A DNA stretch of 28,263 bases from Lachnospiraceae bacterium UBA7143 (GCA_002491905.1 DKWV01000057.1:1-28263); one strand, 5' to 3'; counted from the stretch's first letter, positions 1 to 8,793 are shown. The notes: generated by a model from the letters alone, not told the origin. A program made the numbers and translations.

Positions 1-34
1 TAAATATATTGTAGTAGAAAGGAGGATGGTTCTC

Positions 35-661
35 GTGAAAAGGTTTATAGCTTTATTGACGGCTTCCCTTCTGTTTACATCCATGACGGTGTCGGCGGCA
101 GAGTCCCCTTCCACGTCCGCGGTGGTAAAGAAGGAGAAAAAAGAAGTTGTTACCCAGGCGCCAGCGGAAGCTGTGGAAGCTTCCGGCACACAGCCGTCTT
201 ATGCGGGTGAAGGATTTGCGAACGCATCGGACTCGCAGGCAGCGGCGCAGAGGGGCTTAAGTGCAGGGGAGTATTACAACAACGCGGTCAGCTCGGCGCC
301 GGGTGTGACGAACGCAATGCCTGTGGGACAGGGCGGCAGCATACTGATTAACGGTGTTCCCAGCAATCTGACGGCATCCCTGTCCAGAGTGAGCAGCGCA
401 GTTGCGGGCAGCGCGCAGAGTCAGGCGGCTTCGCTTGGCGGAAGGCTGCTTAATGTGGTAGGCTTGAAATTCCCCGCTGCGAATTTTAATGCGGCCACCG
501 TGAATTTCTATGTGAAAGGACTTGCGGACGGCACAAAGATTGCGGCGAGACAGTATGTGAACGGCCAATGGATCGAAGTGGATGTGGTTGAATCGAGAGC
601 GGATCATGTGATCCTGATTCTCAGGGGAAACGGACCGGTTGCGTTTATTGCGCTTCCGTAA
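35..661 (+). CDS. Secreted protein of unknown function at head of glycan locus
   Basis: I do not recognise this 208-residue protein. The start is taken as GTG at 35, because GGAGG at 21-25 sits 9 bases before it, whereas the in-frame ATG at 26 touches the ribosome binding site. The N-terminus (MKRFIALLTASLLF...) is a typical signal peptide with a likely cut near VSA-AES. A low-complexity stretch rich in Ala, Ser, Gly and Lys/Glu follows (about residues 25-130), then a more ordered C-terminal part (about 135-208) with alternating hydrophobic residues, suggesting a small beta-rich domain. No membrane anchor, lipobox, sortase motif or catalytic motif is visible. It precedes the initiating sugar transferase by about 100 bp and may act outside the cell in polymer handling, but that is inferred from position only. 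Confidence 0.75.
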   Translation: MKRFIALLTASLLFTSMTVSAAESPSTSAVVKKEKKEVVTQAPAEAVEASGTQPSYAGEGFANASDSQAAAQRGLSAGEYYNNAVSSAPGVTNAMPVGQGGSILINGVPSNLTASLSRVSSAVAGSAQSQAASLGGRLLNVVGLKFPAANFNAATVNFYVKGLADGTKIAARQYVNGQWIEVDVVESRADHVILILRGNGPVAFIALP

Positions 662-668
662 GCAAAAC

Positions 669-725
669 ATTTTGCAACTATTCAGTACGGATTTTGCAAC
701 AGATGCAGAATCCTGTACTGAATAG
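669..725. repeat. Imperfect hairpin with internal direct repeat before the sugar transferase
   Basis: Arms CTATTCAGTACGGATT (678-693) and AATCCTGTACTGAATAG (709-725) are complementary except for one extra T, and enclose a 15-base loop. The word ATTTTGCAAC occurs twice (669-678 and 691-700), once before the left arm and once running into the loop. There is no U-tract after the hairpin, so it is not an ordinary terminator. It could be a leader structure for the glycan operon (a processive antitermination site is one idea) or a copy of a genome-wide palindromic repeat. Confidence 0.6.
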
Positions 726-758
726 CCGTTTGAGAAAAGACGGAAAGGAAGATGCGGC

Positions 759-2153
759 ATGGACGAACGGCACAGGGAAAGCAGGATCAGAAAGGACAGT
801 TTTTCGAGAAGATCCTCAGTCTCAATCATGGGGATCCAGCTTGCGCTTTTTTCCTGTGTCTGGACCGCATACTATAATCTTTATGCTTTCCGCACGCACA
901 GGGGACTGGGCGGGGTAATGTCCTTACTGCTTTATCTTTTTATCTATACCAGACTGGTAAAAATTTACCGGGCGGATAAGCCCGCACAGTATACCGTTGG
1001 TGAAACTGTGTTTTCCCAGCTTCTGGCTTTCGGGATCACGGATCTGGTTTTCTATGTGGAGTGCTGTTTTATCGCAAGAAGATATGTTTCGGTTATGCCG
1101 GGGCTTATGACTGCAGTGGTTCAGTTTCTGGCAGCCTGTGTCTGGGCGGTCGTGGCGAAACGCTATTATATGAACCATATTACGCCGCAGGAGACGACCA
1201 TTATTTACGGGGATGAAAGTGTGGGCACATTCCTGGCGAAAATACACAACAAACCCTGGAGCCTCTTTAACATTCACAGACAGATTTCTGCCGGGAAAAG
1301 TATGGAAGAGCTGAAGACGGCGATTGACGCTTCGGAAACGGTGATCCTCTATCAGGTGGATTACAGCCTGCGGGAAGAACTGATGTATTACTGCATAAAC
1401 CAGAAGAAGGTTTTCTATGTGACGCCGACGATCACGGATATCATAGCTTTCGGCTTTGAGAACCGACATTTTATCGACAGTCCGCTTATGAAATATAACG
1501 CCTATGAAGAATCCATGACGATGGCTGCGCTAAAGCGGAGTATGGATATTACACTCTCATTGTTTGGGTTGATTGTCACCCTGCCGCTTTCTCTCGCAAC
1601 AATGCTTGCAATCAAGCTGGAGGACGGCGGAACGATCTTCTTCCGGCAGGAGCGGTATACAAAAGACTGGAAAAAGTTTCAGATTATTAAATTTCGCAGT
1701 ATGGTGATGGATGCTGAGAAGAACGGGGCGCTTGTATGCGGTGAATATGACAATCGCATCACACGTGTGGGCGCGGTGATCAGGCGCTTCCGTATTGATG
1801 AAATTCCGCAGCTTTTCAATGTGCTGAAAGGGGATATGGCTCTGGTCGGGCCGCGGCCGGAGCGCGTGGAAAATGTGGAGCACTACACGGAGGAACTGCC
1901 CCAGTTTGCCTACCGTATGCAGGTAAAAAGTGGTCTTACCGGCTATGCCCAGCTCTACGGAAAGTATAACACCAGCGCATATGATAAGCTGCGCCTGGAT
2001 CTGATTTACATAGAAAACAGAAGCCTGTTTCTTGACCTGAAGCTGATTATGCTGACCCTGAAAATATTGTTTATTCCGGAGAGCACGCAGGGGTTTAGCG
2101 AGGAGGCGGTGAGGCTGATGAAGGTGGAGACCGGGGAGCGGAGGGTGTCCTGA
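759..2153 (+). CDS. Undecaprenyl-phosphate sugar-1-phosphate transferase (initiating enzyme)
   Basis: This 464-residue protein transfers a sugar-1-phosphate from a nucleotide sugar to undecaprenyl phosphate, the first membrane step of exopolysaccharide or capsule synthesis. About 130 N-terminal residues carry hydrophobic membrane segments, followed by a CoA-binding-like linker. The C-terminal catalytic domain (about residues 258-450) has the family signatures: RSMDITLSLFGL at the re-entrant helix, KFRSM, the RIDEIPQLFNVLKGDM block and LVGPRPE, then SGLTGYAQ. Length and layout match the WbaP/WcaJ/EpsL long form. AAAGGAAG at about 745-752 supports the ATG at 759. Sugar specificity (glucose, galactose or an amino sugar) cannot be read from the sequence. 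It is the last gene before the AT-rich cassette and is probably part of the conserved frame of the locus. Confidence 0.93.
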   Translation: MDERHRESRIRKDSFSRRSSVSIMGIQLALFSCVWTAYYNLYAFRTHRGLGGVMSLLLYLFIYTRLVKIYRADKPAQYTVGETVFSQLLAFGITDLVFYVECCFIARRYVSVMPGLMTAVVQFLAACVWAVVAKRYYMNHITPQETTIIYGDESVGTFLAKIHNKPWSLFNIHRQISAGKSMEELKTAIDASETVILYQVDYSLREELMYYCINQKKVFYVTPTITDIIAFGFENRHFIDSPLMKYNAYEESMTMAALKRSMDITLSLFGLIVTLPLSLATMLAIKLEDGGTIFFRQERYTKDWKKFQIIKFRSMVMDAEKNGALVCGEYDNRITRVGAVIRRFRIDEIPQLFNVLKGDMALVGPRPERVENVEHYTEELPQFAYRMQVKSGLTGYAQLYGKYNTSAYDKLRLDLIYIENRSLFLDLKLIMLTLKILFIPESTQGFSEEAVRLMKVETGERRVS

Positions 2154-2176
2154 GGATTATCGGCACTTTTGCGGCG

Positions 2177-2642
2177 TTGGAATTTCATTTAAAAGGTACC
2201 TTGACAACTTCATACTTTACATCGGATGGCGCTGTGGCCTTTCTGAAAGACCGGGGCGGACAGGTTGCGATATCGAATCGTATTTTTGAAATGAGAATGC
2301 TCAATATGTTTGTTGCGGAAGAATCCGTAAACAGCAGTGCGTTCCAATATGGTGAGAATAATAAACCTCAGTTCGTGCAACTATTATCTGGAGGCGCAGA
2401 CAAGGGACGCATCGAGAACCGACGTGATCGTGGATTATCTGGGGAAGCGGTACGTAGTGGAGCTGAAAGTCTGGCGCGGGGATGAGTACAACAGGCGCGG
2501 GGAAAAGCAGCTCGCCGAATATCTGGATTACTACCATCTGGATAAAGGATATCTGCTCAGCTTTAACTTTAACAGGAAGAAGGAGACGGGCGTGAAAGAA
2601 ATTCTGGTAGGCGAAAAGGTGATTGTGGAAGCGGTGGTTTAG
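2177..2642 (+). pseudogene. Remnant of AAA-ATPase-like / PD-(D/E)XK nuclease (DUF1703-type) gene
   Basis: Two overlapping frames encode consecutive pieces of one familiar family. Frame A (from 2177) has VAISNRIFEMRMLNMFVAEE, matching the linker between the AAA domain and the nuclease domain. Frame B (2337-2642) has YYLEAQTRD, then RTDVIVDYLGKRYVVELKVW and KQLAEYLDYY, the C-terminal PD-(D/E)XK core (D...ELK), and ends at the usual family C-terminus. The whole AAA ATPase part is missing, and the join near 2370-2390 changes frame and has lost roughly 50-60 residues. It therefore cannot make a normal protein. These genes occur in many copies in Lachnospiraceae genomes and their job is unsettled. 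This copy marks the left edge of the AT-rich glycan cassette. Confidence 0.85.
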
Positions 2643-2782
2643 CGGGAGCTGAGGAAAACAAAATAGGAAATGGAGAAAATCTGATGTAAAGTATGGCGTT
2701 GTCATGATCATGGTTTGCAGCGGTTTTTTTGTGGGAGAGGACGCAAAGATGAGCTAATAGCAAAGAAGGAAGTATTATTGCA

Positions 2783-3496
2783 ATGAGATTCTGCAACATT
2801 GATTTTAATATAACTAATAGGAAAGAATTGTTTGAAAAAGCAGGCAATAGAACAAAGTGTATTATTACGGTAAATGCGCAGATAATTGTTTATGCAAACG
2901 AGAATCCACGACTGATGAAATTTATTAGCAAAAATTATGCGACAATGGACGGAGAAGTTCCTCTAAAAGTTGCTAAAATAGCAAGCCCAAATTTTCGTAA
3001 TGTTATTAAGCTTTCGGGCAGTGATATTGTGTATGATTTTTGTGATTATGCAAAAAAAAATAACTTAAAGATTTTTTTCTTGGGTGGGAAAGAAAGTTCA
3101 GTAAAAAAAGCAATTGTCAATGTGAGAAAAAAATATGCAATTTCAGCAGACGGTTTTTCACCAGACTTTGAAGAGTATCCTTTTTCAGATAATTTTACAA
3201 AAAGCTGCCAGGAAAGGATTAAAAAATTTAGCCCCGACATTTTATTTGTAGGATTGGGGGCAAAGAAGCAAGAATTTTTTATGGAAGACAATCAAAGCTT
3301 TTTTAATGAATGTGGCATAAAATATGCAATTGGCAGCGGAGGAACTGTTGATTTTGTTGCAGGAAATATAAAAAGAGCGCCTAGTTGGATAAGTAAAATC
3401 GGATTAGAAGGAGTGTATCGGTTTTTTCAAGAGATTAGTGTCGAAAGGGCAAGAAGGATTATTGTATCATTTCGGTTTTTTAAATATATCAGATAA
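2783..3496 (+). CDS. WecG/TagA/CpsF family glycosyltransferase
   Basis: A 237-residue member of the WecG/TagA/CpsF family (GT26), which usually adds the second sugar, often N-acetylmannosamine, to a lipid-linked first sugar. Visible family features are TVNAQIIVYA near residues 29-38, the Asp-Gly of the catalytic loop (D56-G57), FFLGGKE, PDILFVGLGAKKQE, and the C-terminal GSGGTVDFVAG...KRAPSW...GLEGVYR block. The usual PDGxG catalytic loop reads MDGEVP here, so the Asp-Gly is kept but its surroundings differ. The start ATG at 2783 has AAGGAAG about 10 bases upstream. Base composition drops sharply to AT-rich at this gene, unlike the sugar transferase just before it, which suggests acquisition by transfer. 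It probably acts right after the initiating enzyme. Confidence 0.9.
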   Translation: MRFCNIDFNITNRKELFEKAGNRTKCIITVNAQIIVYANENPRLMKFISKNYATMDGEVPLKVAKIASPNFRNVIKLSGSDIVYDFCDYAKKNNLKIFFLGGKESSVKKAIVNVRKKYAISADGFSPDFEEYPFSDNFTKSCQERIKKFSPDILFVGLGAKKQEFFMEDNQSFFNECGIKYAIGSGGTVDFVAGNIKRAPSWISKIGLEGVYRFFQEISVERARRIIVSFRFFKYIR

Positions 3497-3551
3497 TCTA
3501 ATAACAAAAATGTGGCGATTTGATGTGGAACACTAATTAATGGTGATCAAT

Positions 3552-4355
3552 ATGAGTGAACTTATAAAATTGATTCAAGATATTGAAATGGATGCATTAT
3601 ATGAGTTTAAAAAAATATGTGATATACATAATATAAAATTTTATCTTCGAGGTGGAAGTGTAATGGGTGCTGTCAAATATGGGGGATTTGTTCCTTGGGA
3701 CGATGACATAGATGTAGCTGTTCCGAGAAGCGATTATGAGCGCTTAATTGAGTTTTGTAAAGATAAAGTAATTGCTGATAAATATATAATAAATAGTTAT
3801 AAATTCTGTGAAAAGTTACATTGTTATTTTCCAAGAATGAGTTTGGTTGAATCAGAAAGAATTCAATTAGGACTACCAAAAAATACAAATCTGGGGCTTC
3901 ATTTAATGGATATTTTTCCTTTGGATGGCGCGCCAAACCACGTAATTTTGAGAAAATTATATTTTATAAAAGTATATTTCTTTAGGACTTTAGCCAGTAT
4001 AGGAACTCAATATGAAGAAAACATGAAAAATATGCACACTAAGAAACAGCAGATAGTCATAGATTTTTTACGTTTCTTTAAAATAGACAAATTAATCGTA
4101 CAGCAAAAAATATATGATATTCTTGACAAAATATATATAAAAAATTCTTTGGAGAATAGCCGGTACGCAGGGACTATCACTGCATCACTAATTTCTAAAG
4201 AAGTTATGAGGAAAGAAATATGGGGTGAAGGAATACATTGGAAATTTGGGGATATTAATGTTCGTATTCCCAGCATGTACGATGAATATTTGAAAAAGAT
4301 GTACGGTGCAAATTATCTTTATGAAGAACCAACAATTAGGAAAACACATATTTAA
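3552..4355 (+). CDS. LicD family phosphotransferase
   Basis: A 267-residue LicD-family protein (nucleotidyltransferase fold). Well-studied members move phosphocholine from CDP-choline onto cell-surface glycans; relatives may move other phospho-alcohols or sugar phosphates. The core motif is clear: LRGGSVMGAVKYGGFVPWDD, continuing into DIDVAVPRSDYE, with metal-binding Asp residues at 50-52 and 54. A second acidic HLMDIFPLDG block follows. The ATG at 3552 is preferred, with GGTGAT just upstream; an in-frame ATG at 3540 would add four residues and cannot be excluded. The sequence is very AT-rich, like its neighbours. Its place between glycosyltransferases implies it decorates the repeat unit made by this cluster. 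No licABC-type choline kinase, cytidylyltransferase or transporter genes are present in the window. Confidence 0.88.
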   Translation: MSELIKLIQDIEMDALYEFKKICDIHNIKFYLRGGSVMGAVKYGGFVPWDDDIDVAVPRSDYERLIEFCKDKVIADKYIINSYKFCEKLHCYFPRMSLVESERIQLGLPKNTNLGLHLMDIFPLDGAPNHVILRKLYFIKVYFFRTLASIGTQYEENMKNMHTKKQQIVIDFLRFFKIDKLIVQQKIYDILDKIYIKNSLENSRYAGTITASLISKEVMRKEIWGEGIHWKFGDINVRIPSMYDEYLKKMYGANYLYEEPTIRKTHI

Positions 4356-4367
4356 TTTGGGAGGAAG

Positions 4368-5258
4368 ATGCATTTAATGATATGTTTTGTTATTCTGCAT
4401 TATATAACAATTAATGAAACTATAAATTGTGTTGATTCAATTATTGCAAATATAAATTGTGAAAAAAAAATTATTATTGTCGATAATAATTCGCCGAATA
4501 ATTCCGGTAGTACACTAAAAGAAAAATATAAAATGCAAAACCAGTGTATTGTTATTAAAAGTAATCATAATTTGGGATTTGCTATAGGGAATAATATAGG
4601 ATATAAATATGCAAAAGAAAACTTTAATCCTGCATTTATTGTGTTATTAAATAATGATATTGAAATTAGTGATAAATTGTTTGACAAAAAAATATGGGAT
4701 ATTTATAATAAAGAACATTTTTTTATTCTGGGTCCAGATATATTTTCAAAAACGTATGAAATTCATCAAAGTCCTAAATGTTTAACACACTACACATTAG
4801 ATAAAATGGAACGGTTACATAGCCATTATAAAAAAATTTTTAAATATAAGATAATTTTATATATAAAATGTATATTAAAAAGAGCTCGCTGGATAAAAAA
4901 GTCGGTATATAAATATAGAAGATCAAAAATTGATCATAGAAGAATCTATTATAATGTGCCATTGCATGGGGCATGTTTAATTTTCTCAAATAAATTCATT
5001 ACAAGATTTGACGAGGTCTTTTTAGAAACAACTTTTTTCTATTTTGAATCAGAAATATTGGATTATAAATGCTATATAGAAGATTTAAAGACTATGTACA
5101 GCCCGGAAATTCAAGTTTTTCATCATCAAAATATGACAACCGATGAAGTATATGCGGATGTGTTTGAAAGGACTAAATTTGCTTATAAGTGTAATATAGA
5201 ATCCTCAAAAGCCTTTATTGATTATATTAGGAATTGTACGCCAACAATCATAGAATAA
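4368..5258 (+). CDS. GT2 family glycosyltransferase (rhamnosyltransferase-like)
   Basis: A 296-residue inverting GT-A fold glycosyltransferase. It has the GT2 start (CFVILHY), the nucleotide-binding IIIVDNNSPNNS segment at about 33-44, NLGFAIGNNIGYKYA, and the LLNNDIEI motif, where NND stands in for the DXD metal site as in many rhamnosyltransferase-like members. The second half is rich in Lys, Tyr and aromatic residues and is less conserved. GGGAGGA lies at 4359-4365. The ATG at 4368 is close to it, and the ATG at 4377 (three codons later) is an alternative. It starts 12 bases after the licD stop, so the two are almost surely co-transcribed. Donor and acceptor sugars cannot be predicted. Confidence 0.88.
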   Translation: MHLMICFVILHYITINETINCVDSIIANINCEKKIIIVDNNSPNNSGSTLKEKYKMQNQCIVIKSNHNLGFAIGNNIGYKYAKENFNPAFIVLLNNDIEISDKLFDKKIWDIYNKEHFFILGPDIFSKTYEIHQSPKCLTHYTLDKMERLHSHYKKIFKYKIILYIKCILKRARWIKKSVYKYRRSKIDHRRIYYNVPLHGACLIFSNKFITRFDEVFLETTFFYFESEILDYKCYIEDLKTMYSPEIQVFHHQNMTTDEVYADVFERTKFAYKCNIESSKAFIDYIRNCTPTIIE

Positions 5259-5286
5259 ATTAAACTGCAAGGAAAGAGAAAACTAG

Positions 5287-6315
5287 ATGTGTAACGATAT
5301 TATGGTTAGTGTAATTATACCTGTGTATAATTCTAAAAATTATTTAGAAAACACCATTCAAAGCGTATTAAATCAATCTTATAAAAATTTTGAATTACTA
5401 TTAATCGATGACGGATCAACAGATGAAAGTGGGATAATCTGCGATAAGTATAAGGAAATAGATAGCAGAGTCAAATGTATACATCAGCCAAATGGCGGAA
5501 TAAGCCATGCAAGAAATATAGGAATTGAAAATGCAAGGGGAAAATATATTGCATTTTCAGACGACGATGATGAAATGTCACCGGAATGCCTCAAGTCAGC
5601 GGTAGCGTTTGCTGAAAAAGAGAAATTGGATCTGGTAAGATATAATTATAGACATGAATATATTGACGGAACAGTTATCAAAACAGTGAGAAGGAAAACT
5701 TTCCCAAAGGAAATTGTGGAACATATATCCACATGGAATGACTATATGAAAGTCATTAGATGTGGACAAGTAGTATGGGCAGGAATATATAATAGAAACT
5801 TTATCAACCACAATAGGATAAGATTTGATGAAACAATTCTTTATGGCATTGAAGATTATATTTTTATAATATCTTGCATAATGCAATCTAAAAGAACCGG
5901 CATTTTACCCGAATGCTTATATACTTGGAAACAAAGAAAAGCGCATAGTACATCGTGCATAACTTCTAGGGAAGCTTTTGACAATAGATTGATGGCAATT
6001 TTAAAATGGATTGATGCGGATGAACAAGTACAGAAACATGTCCGAATGACAGAAATTGATAAAAACTTGAGAAACCATGCATATGCTGAAAGGATTATGT
6101 CAGAAACTATAATATGTAATTTAAGTTTAAAGGAAACAAATCGCATAATAAATGACTTGAAACAAAAGATTAATTTCAAAAAAATGACCTTTAAAGCCTA
6201 TTGCGGAGTGGATAACAGGCGAAAAATAAAATATTTATGTGCGGATATAAGTATCCCCATGTACATAAAGCTATATAAAATATGGTTTCATCATAAAGCC
6301 ATATGGAAGAGGTGA
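5287..6315 (+). CDS. GT2 family glycosyltransferase
   Basis: A 342-residue GT2 glycosyltransferase. Its N-terminal domain is classical: VSVIIPVYNSKNYLENTIQS, LLIDDGSTDESG, HQPNGGISHARNIGIENA and AFSDDDDEM, giving a canonical DXD site near residue 95. The rest is a variable acceptor-side domain with many basic and aromatic residues. GGAAAGAG at about 5270-5277 supports the ATG at 5287. The downstream polymerase starts one base after this stop (TGA 6313-6315, ATG 6317), so the two are translationally linked. Sugar specificity is unknown. Confidence 0.92.
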   Translation: MCNDIMVSVIIPVYNSKNYLENTIQSVLNQSYKNFELLLIDDGSTDESGIICDKYKEIDSRVKCIHQPNGGISHARNIGIENARGKYIAFSDDDDEMSPECLKSAVAFAEKEKLDLVRYNYRHEYIDGTVIKTVRRKTFPKEIVEHISTWNDYMKVIRCGQVVWAGIYNRNFINHNRIRFDETILYGIEDYIFIISCIMQSKRTGILPECLYTWKQRKAHSTSCITSREAFDNRLMAILKWIDADEQVQKHVRMTEIDKNLRNHAYAERIMSETIICNLSLKETNRIINDLKQKINFKKMTFKAYCGVDNRRKIKYLCADISIPMYIKLYKIWFHHKAIWKR

Positions 6316-6316
6316 T

Positions 6317-7663
6317 ATGATGAATATTTTTTTCCTTTTATTATTGGAAATTTTTTTGTTCTGTTTTGCTTATATTGTGCTGAACCAAGATATTATGGCG
6401 CCATCCGTGGTAATGTGCGCCATGTTTATTATTAGCACGCTCACAGCGATTATTAATATCCATAATTGGTCTATTCATTATAGTTTTCTTTCAATTACAG
6501 TGCTGATTTCGGGTATTTTTTGTTTTTTTCTTGTAGAAGCACTGGTTAAAACATTTTATGCAAAACAGATTAAATCTGAATGCCGGAAAGACCGCGCTTT
6601 CCCAATTAAAGAAATAGATATGCAACGTTGGCTAATTACAGCAATTCTTATATTCAATTTGCTGATATGCCATAGATATTATTTGGAAATATGTAGAATA
6701 GTAAACGCATATGGTCTAAGTGTACATTCTGTTATAAATTCATACCGAATACTTTTTACATCGACAGCCTTAAGAACAGAAACGTCAGCAGGAGCAACAA
6801 GTGTTATTTTAAATCAATGTTTAAAAGTTGTAAAAGCAACGGGTTATGTCGCAGGATATATATTATTGCGGAAGATCATTTTTTTCGGATGGAAAAGAAA
6901 AAACGTTATATATATATTTATAATCTTAACTTCTCTAATCCCTGATATTCTTAGTGGAGCGAGAGCTGGATTTATTGATTTTATTTGTGCAATATTAATA
7001 GAGTCATATATTTTAAGAAATTGCAAATATGGATGGAAGATAAAGTTTTCACGAAAATATGTTAAAATCGGACTAGTCCTCCTACTTATCGGAATACCAG
7101 TATTTTATTTTTCACTTAGTCTGGTGGGAAGGAAAACAGATAAATTAATGTTTGAATATGTTTCCAACTATCTGGGCGGTTCCATAGAGCTTTTTAATCG
7201 GTATGTACAAGAAAATGGGATTACAAAGAAATCAGATTTTTGGGGAGAAGAGAGTTTTTCTGGAATCTACATTTTAATTAACAAACTAGGATATTCCCAG
7301 CATGTGCCAAATGTAGATATTGAATATAGGCGCCTAAACAAACGGATATTGGGCAATGTATATACTTTTTTTAGGAGACCTCTGCATGATTTTGGATATT
7401 GGGGCATGTGTATGTTTACATGGGGTGTGTCTTTTGTCTATTCATGGTTGTATTATGGGGAAATTAAAGGGCGTGAATATTTTAAAAAAACAGAATATGC
7501 TACCATTGTCTATGGATATTTATACCGTGAAATAATTTATGCATCTATCGATCAACGCAGTCAACATATCTTATCATTAAATGCAATACTAATATTAATA
7601 ATTGCTTTGCTTCTGTTTTTTTGGATTACGAACGTTCACGTCGTTTGGAACAGACAAAAATAA
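6317..7663 (+). CDS. Wzy-like oligosaccharide repeat unit polymerase
   Basis: A 448-residue, very hydrophobic protein with roughly ten or more membrane-spanning segments. It also has a large polar loop between about residues 280 and 360. The SGARAGFID stretch near residue 214 is a pattern often seen in O-antigen/repeat-unit polymerases, and the overall size and topology fit Wzy. In this pathway it would join flipped repeat units at the outer face of the membrane. Wzy proteins diverge strongly, so the call rests on topology, the GARAGF word and the surrounding Wzx, GT2 and initiating transferase genes. AGAGGTG just before the start overlaps the stop of the upstream glycosyltransferase. A second ATG follows at once (6320). 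Confidence 0.82.
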   Translation: MMNIFFLLLLEIFLFCFAYIVLNQDIMAPSVVMCAMFIISTLTAIINIHNWSIHYSFLSITVLISGIFCFFLVEALVKTFYAKQIKSECRKDRAFPIKEIDMQRWLITAILIFNLLICHRYYLEICRIVNAYGLSVHSVINSYRILFTSTALRTETSAGATSVILNQCLKVVKATGYVAGYILLRKIIFFGWKRKNVIYIFIILTSLIPDILSGARAGFIDFICAILIESYILRNCKYGWKIKFSRKYVKIGLVLLLIGIPVFYFSLSLVGRKTDKLMFEYVSNYLGGSIELFNRYVQENGITKKSDFWGEESFSGIYILINKLGYSQHVPNVDIEYRRLNKRILGNVYTFFRRPLHDFGYWGMCMFTWGVSFVYSWLYYGEIKGREYFKKTEYATIVYGYLYREIIYASIDQRSQHILSLNAILILIIALLLFFWITNVHVVWNRQK

Positions 7664-7681
7664 ATTTAAATAAAAGAGACA

Positions 7682-7781
7682 TCAATAAAGTTTTTCTTCG
7701 AGATATGAAGGAGGAAAAAGCGCGAAAATATGGGGTTTAAAGAGTTTAAGAACCCACTCTATATGACAGATGGAGGGAAAA
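7682..7781 (+). other. Intergenic stretch with two tiny open frames, possibly gene debris
   Basis: Between the polymerase and the next GT2 there are 118 bases, the longest gap inside the tightly packed cassette. One short frame reads RDINKVFLRDMKEEKARKYG and stops at 7738-7740. A second, from ATG 7730, reads MGFKEFKNPLYMTDGGKNE and runs into the start of the GT2 in another frame. A good AAGGAGG at about 7708-7714 precedes no clear gene. This may be the residue of a deleted gene or a coupling leader. I cannot name a family. Confidence 0.3.
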
Positions 7782-8789
7782 ATGAGGCAGCATGAGAAAA
7801 TTTTAACAATTTCCATCGCGGCATATAACATGGAAAAATATCTGGCAAAAACATTATCGTCACTTGTGCTTGAAAATACCTATATGGATGATATGGAGAT
7901 TCTTATCATCAACGATGGTTCCACAGATAATACAGCAGCTGTTGCGGAGGAATATGTTCAAAAATATCCAACCGTATTTCGCATTATCAATAAAGAAAAC
8001 GGAGGATATGGAACGACCGTCAATCGTGGGATACAAGAAGCGAGCGGGAAATATTTTAAGCTTTTGGATGGAGACGATTGGTTCGACACAAGCGCACTCC
8101 GCAACTTGCTGAGAATCTTAAGAACAGAAGAAACAGATTTAATTATTACCGATTATGTAGAACGATACGCATCAGGAAAAAGGGTTCTAAGAAAAGTCAA
8201 CTGCAAATATGGGAAACACTGCTCCATGAAACACCAATCTTTTTTATTGACTATGCACGCGGTATGCTGCAGAACCTGTATTTTGAAAGATAATGACATC
8301 CGACTGGAAAAAGGAATTTTGTACACGGATATGGAATATGTGCTGTATCTTCTATTTTATATAAAATCTATGAGTCATTATCCTATTTTTCTATATCAAT
8401 ACCGACTTGGAAGAAAGGGACAGAGTGTAGACAGAAAAAATCGCTGCTGTCATATGGATGATGAGTATAAAGTTTATGAAAATTTGAGATCTTATTATAA
8501 CAACCATACTTTAAATAATGGATGCGAAATGACAATTCTGTACATGATCGCCTTGAAATATAATTATATAGTACATAAGCTTTTGTCATTTCATCCGTCG
8601 CGGAAATTAAAAAGGGAATTGATTGCAAGAGAAGAGGAACTTAGGAGAGAATGCCCAGTTGTCTATCTTATTTCTGCAGGCATGAGCATAAAAACATTTT
8701 TACTGCGGAGACGCGGCTATGCTTTATATTATATTTTATCTGTGTATACCCACATGATAAATATGGCAAAAGATTTAATCCTGAGATGA
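7782..8789 (+). CDS. GT2 family glycosyltransferase
   Basis: A 335-residue GT2 glycosyltransferase. It shows LTISIAAYNMEKYLAKTLSS, ILIINDGSTDNTA, NKENGGYGTTVNRGIQEASG and LLDGDDWFD, so the nucleotide-binding Asp and the DXD site are intact. The C-terminal region is basic with a hydrophobic stretch near the end. The start is placed at ATG 7782, because GGAGG at 7772-7776 sits 5 bases before it. The in-frame ATG at 7770 precedes that ribosome binding site and would place it inside the coding sequence. The flippase follows after 4 bases. It is the third GT2 of the cluster; with the GT26 member and the initiating transferase, it suggests a repeat unit of about four to five sugars. Confidence 0.92.
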   Translation: MRQHEKILTISIAAYNMEKYLAKTLSSLVLENTYMDDMEILIINDGSTDNTAAVAEEYVQKYPTVFRIINKENGGYGTTVNRGIQEASGKYFKLLDGDDWFDTSALRNLLRILRTEETDLIITDYVERYASGKRVLRKVNCKYGKHCSMKHQSFLLTMHAVCCRTCILKDNDIRLEKGILYTDMEYVLYLLFYIKSMSHYPIFLYQYRLGRKGQSVDRKNRCCHMDDEYKVYENLRSYYNNHTLNNGCEMTILYMIALKYNYIVHKLLSFHPSRKLKRELIAREEELRRECPVVYLISAGMSIKTFLLRRRGYALYYILSVYTHMINMAKDLILR

Positions 8790-8793
8790 TGAG

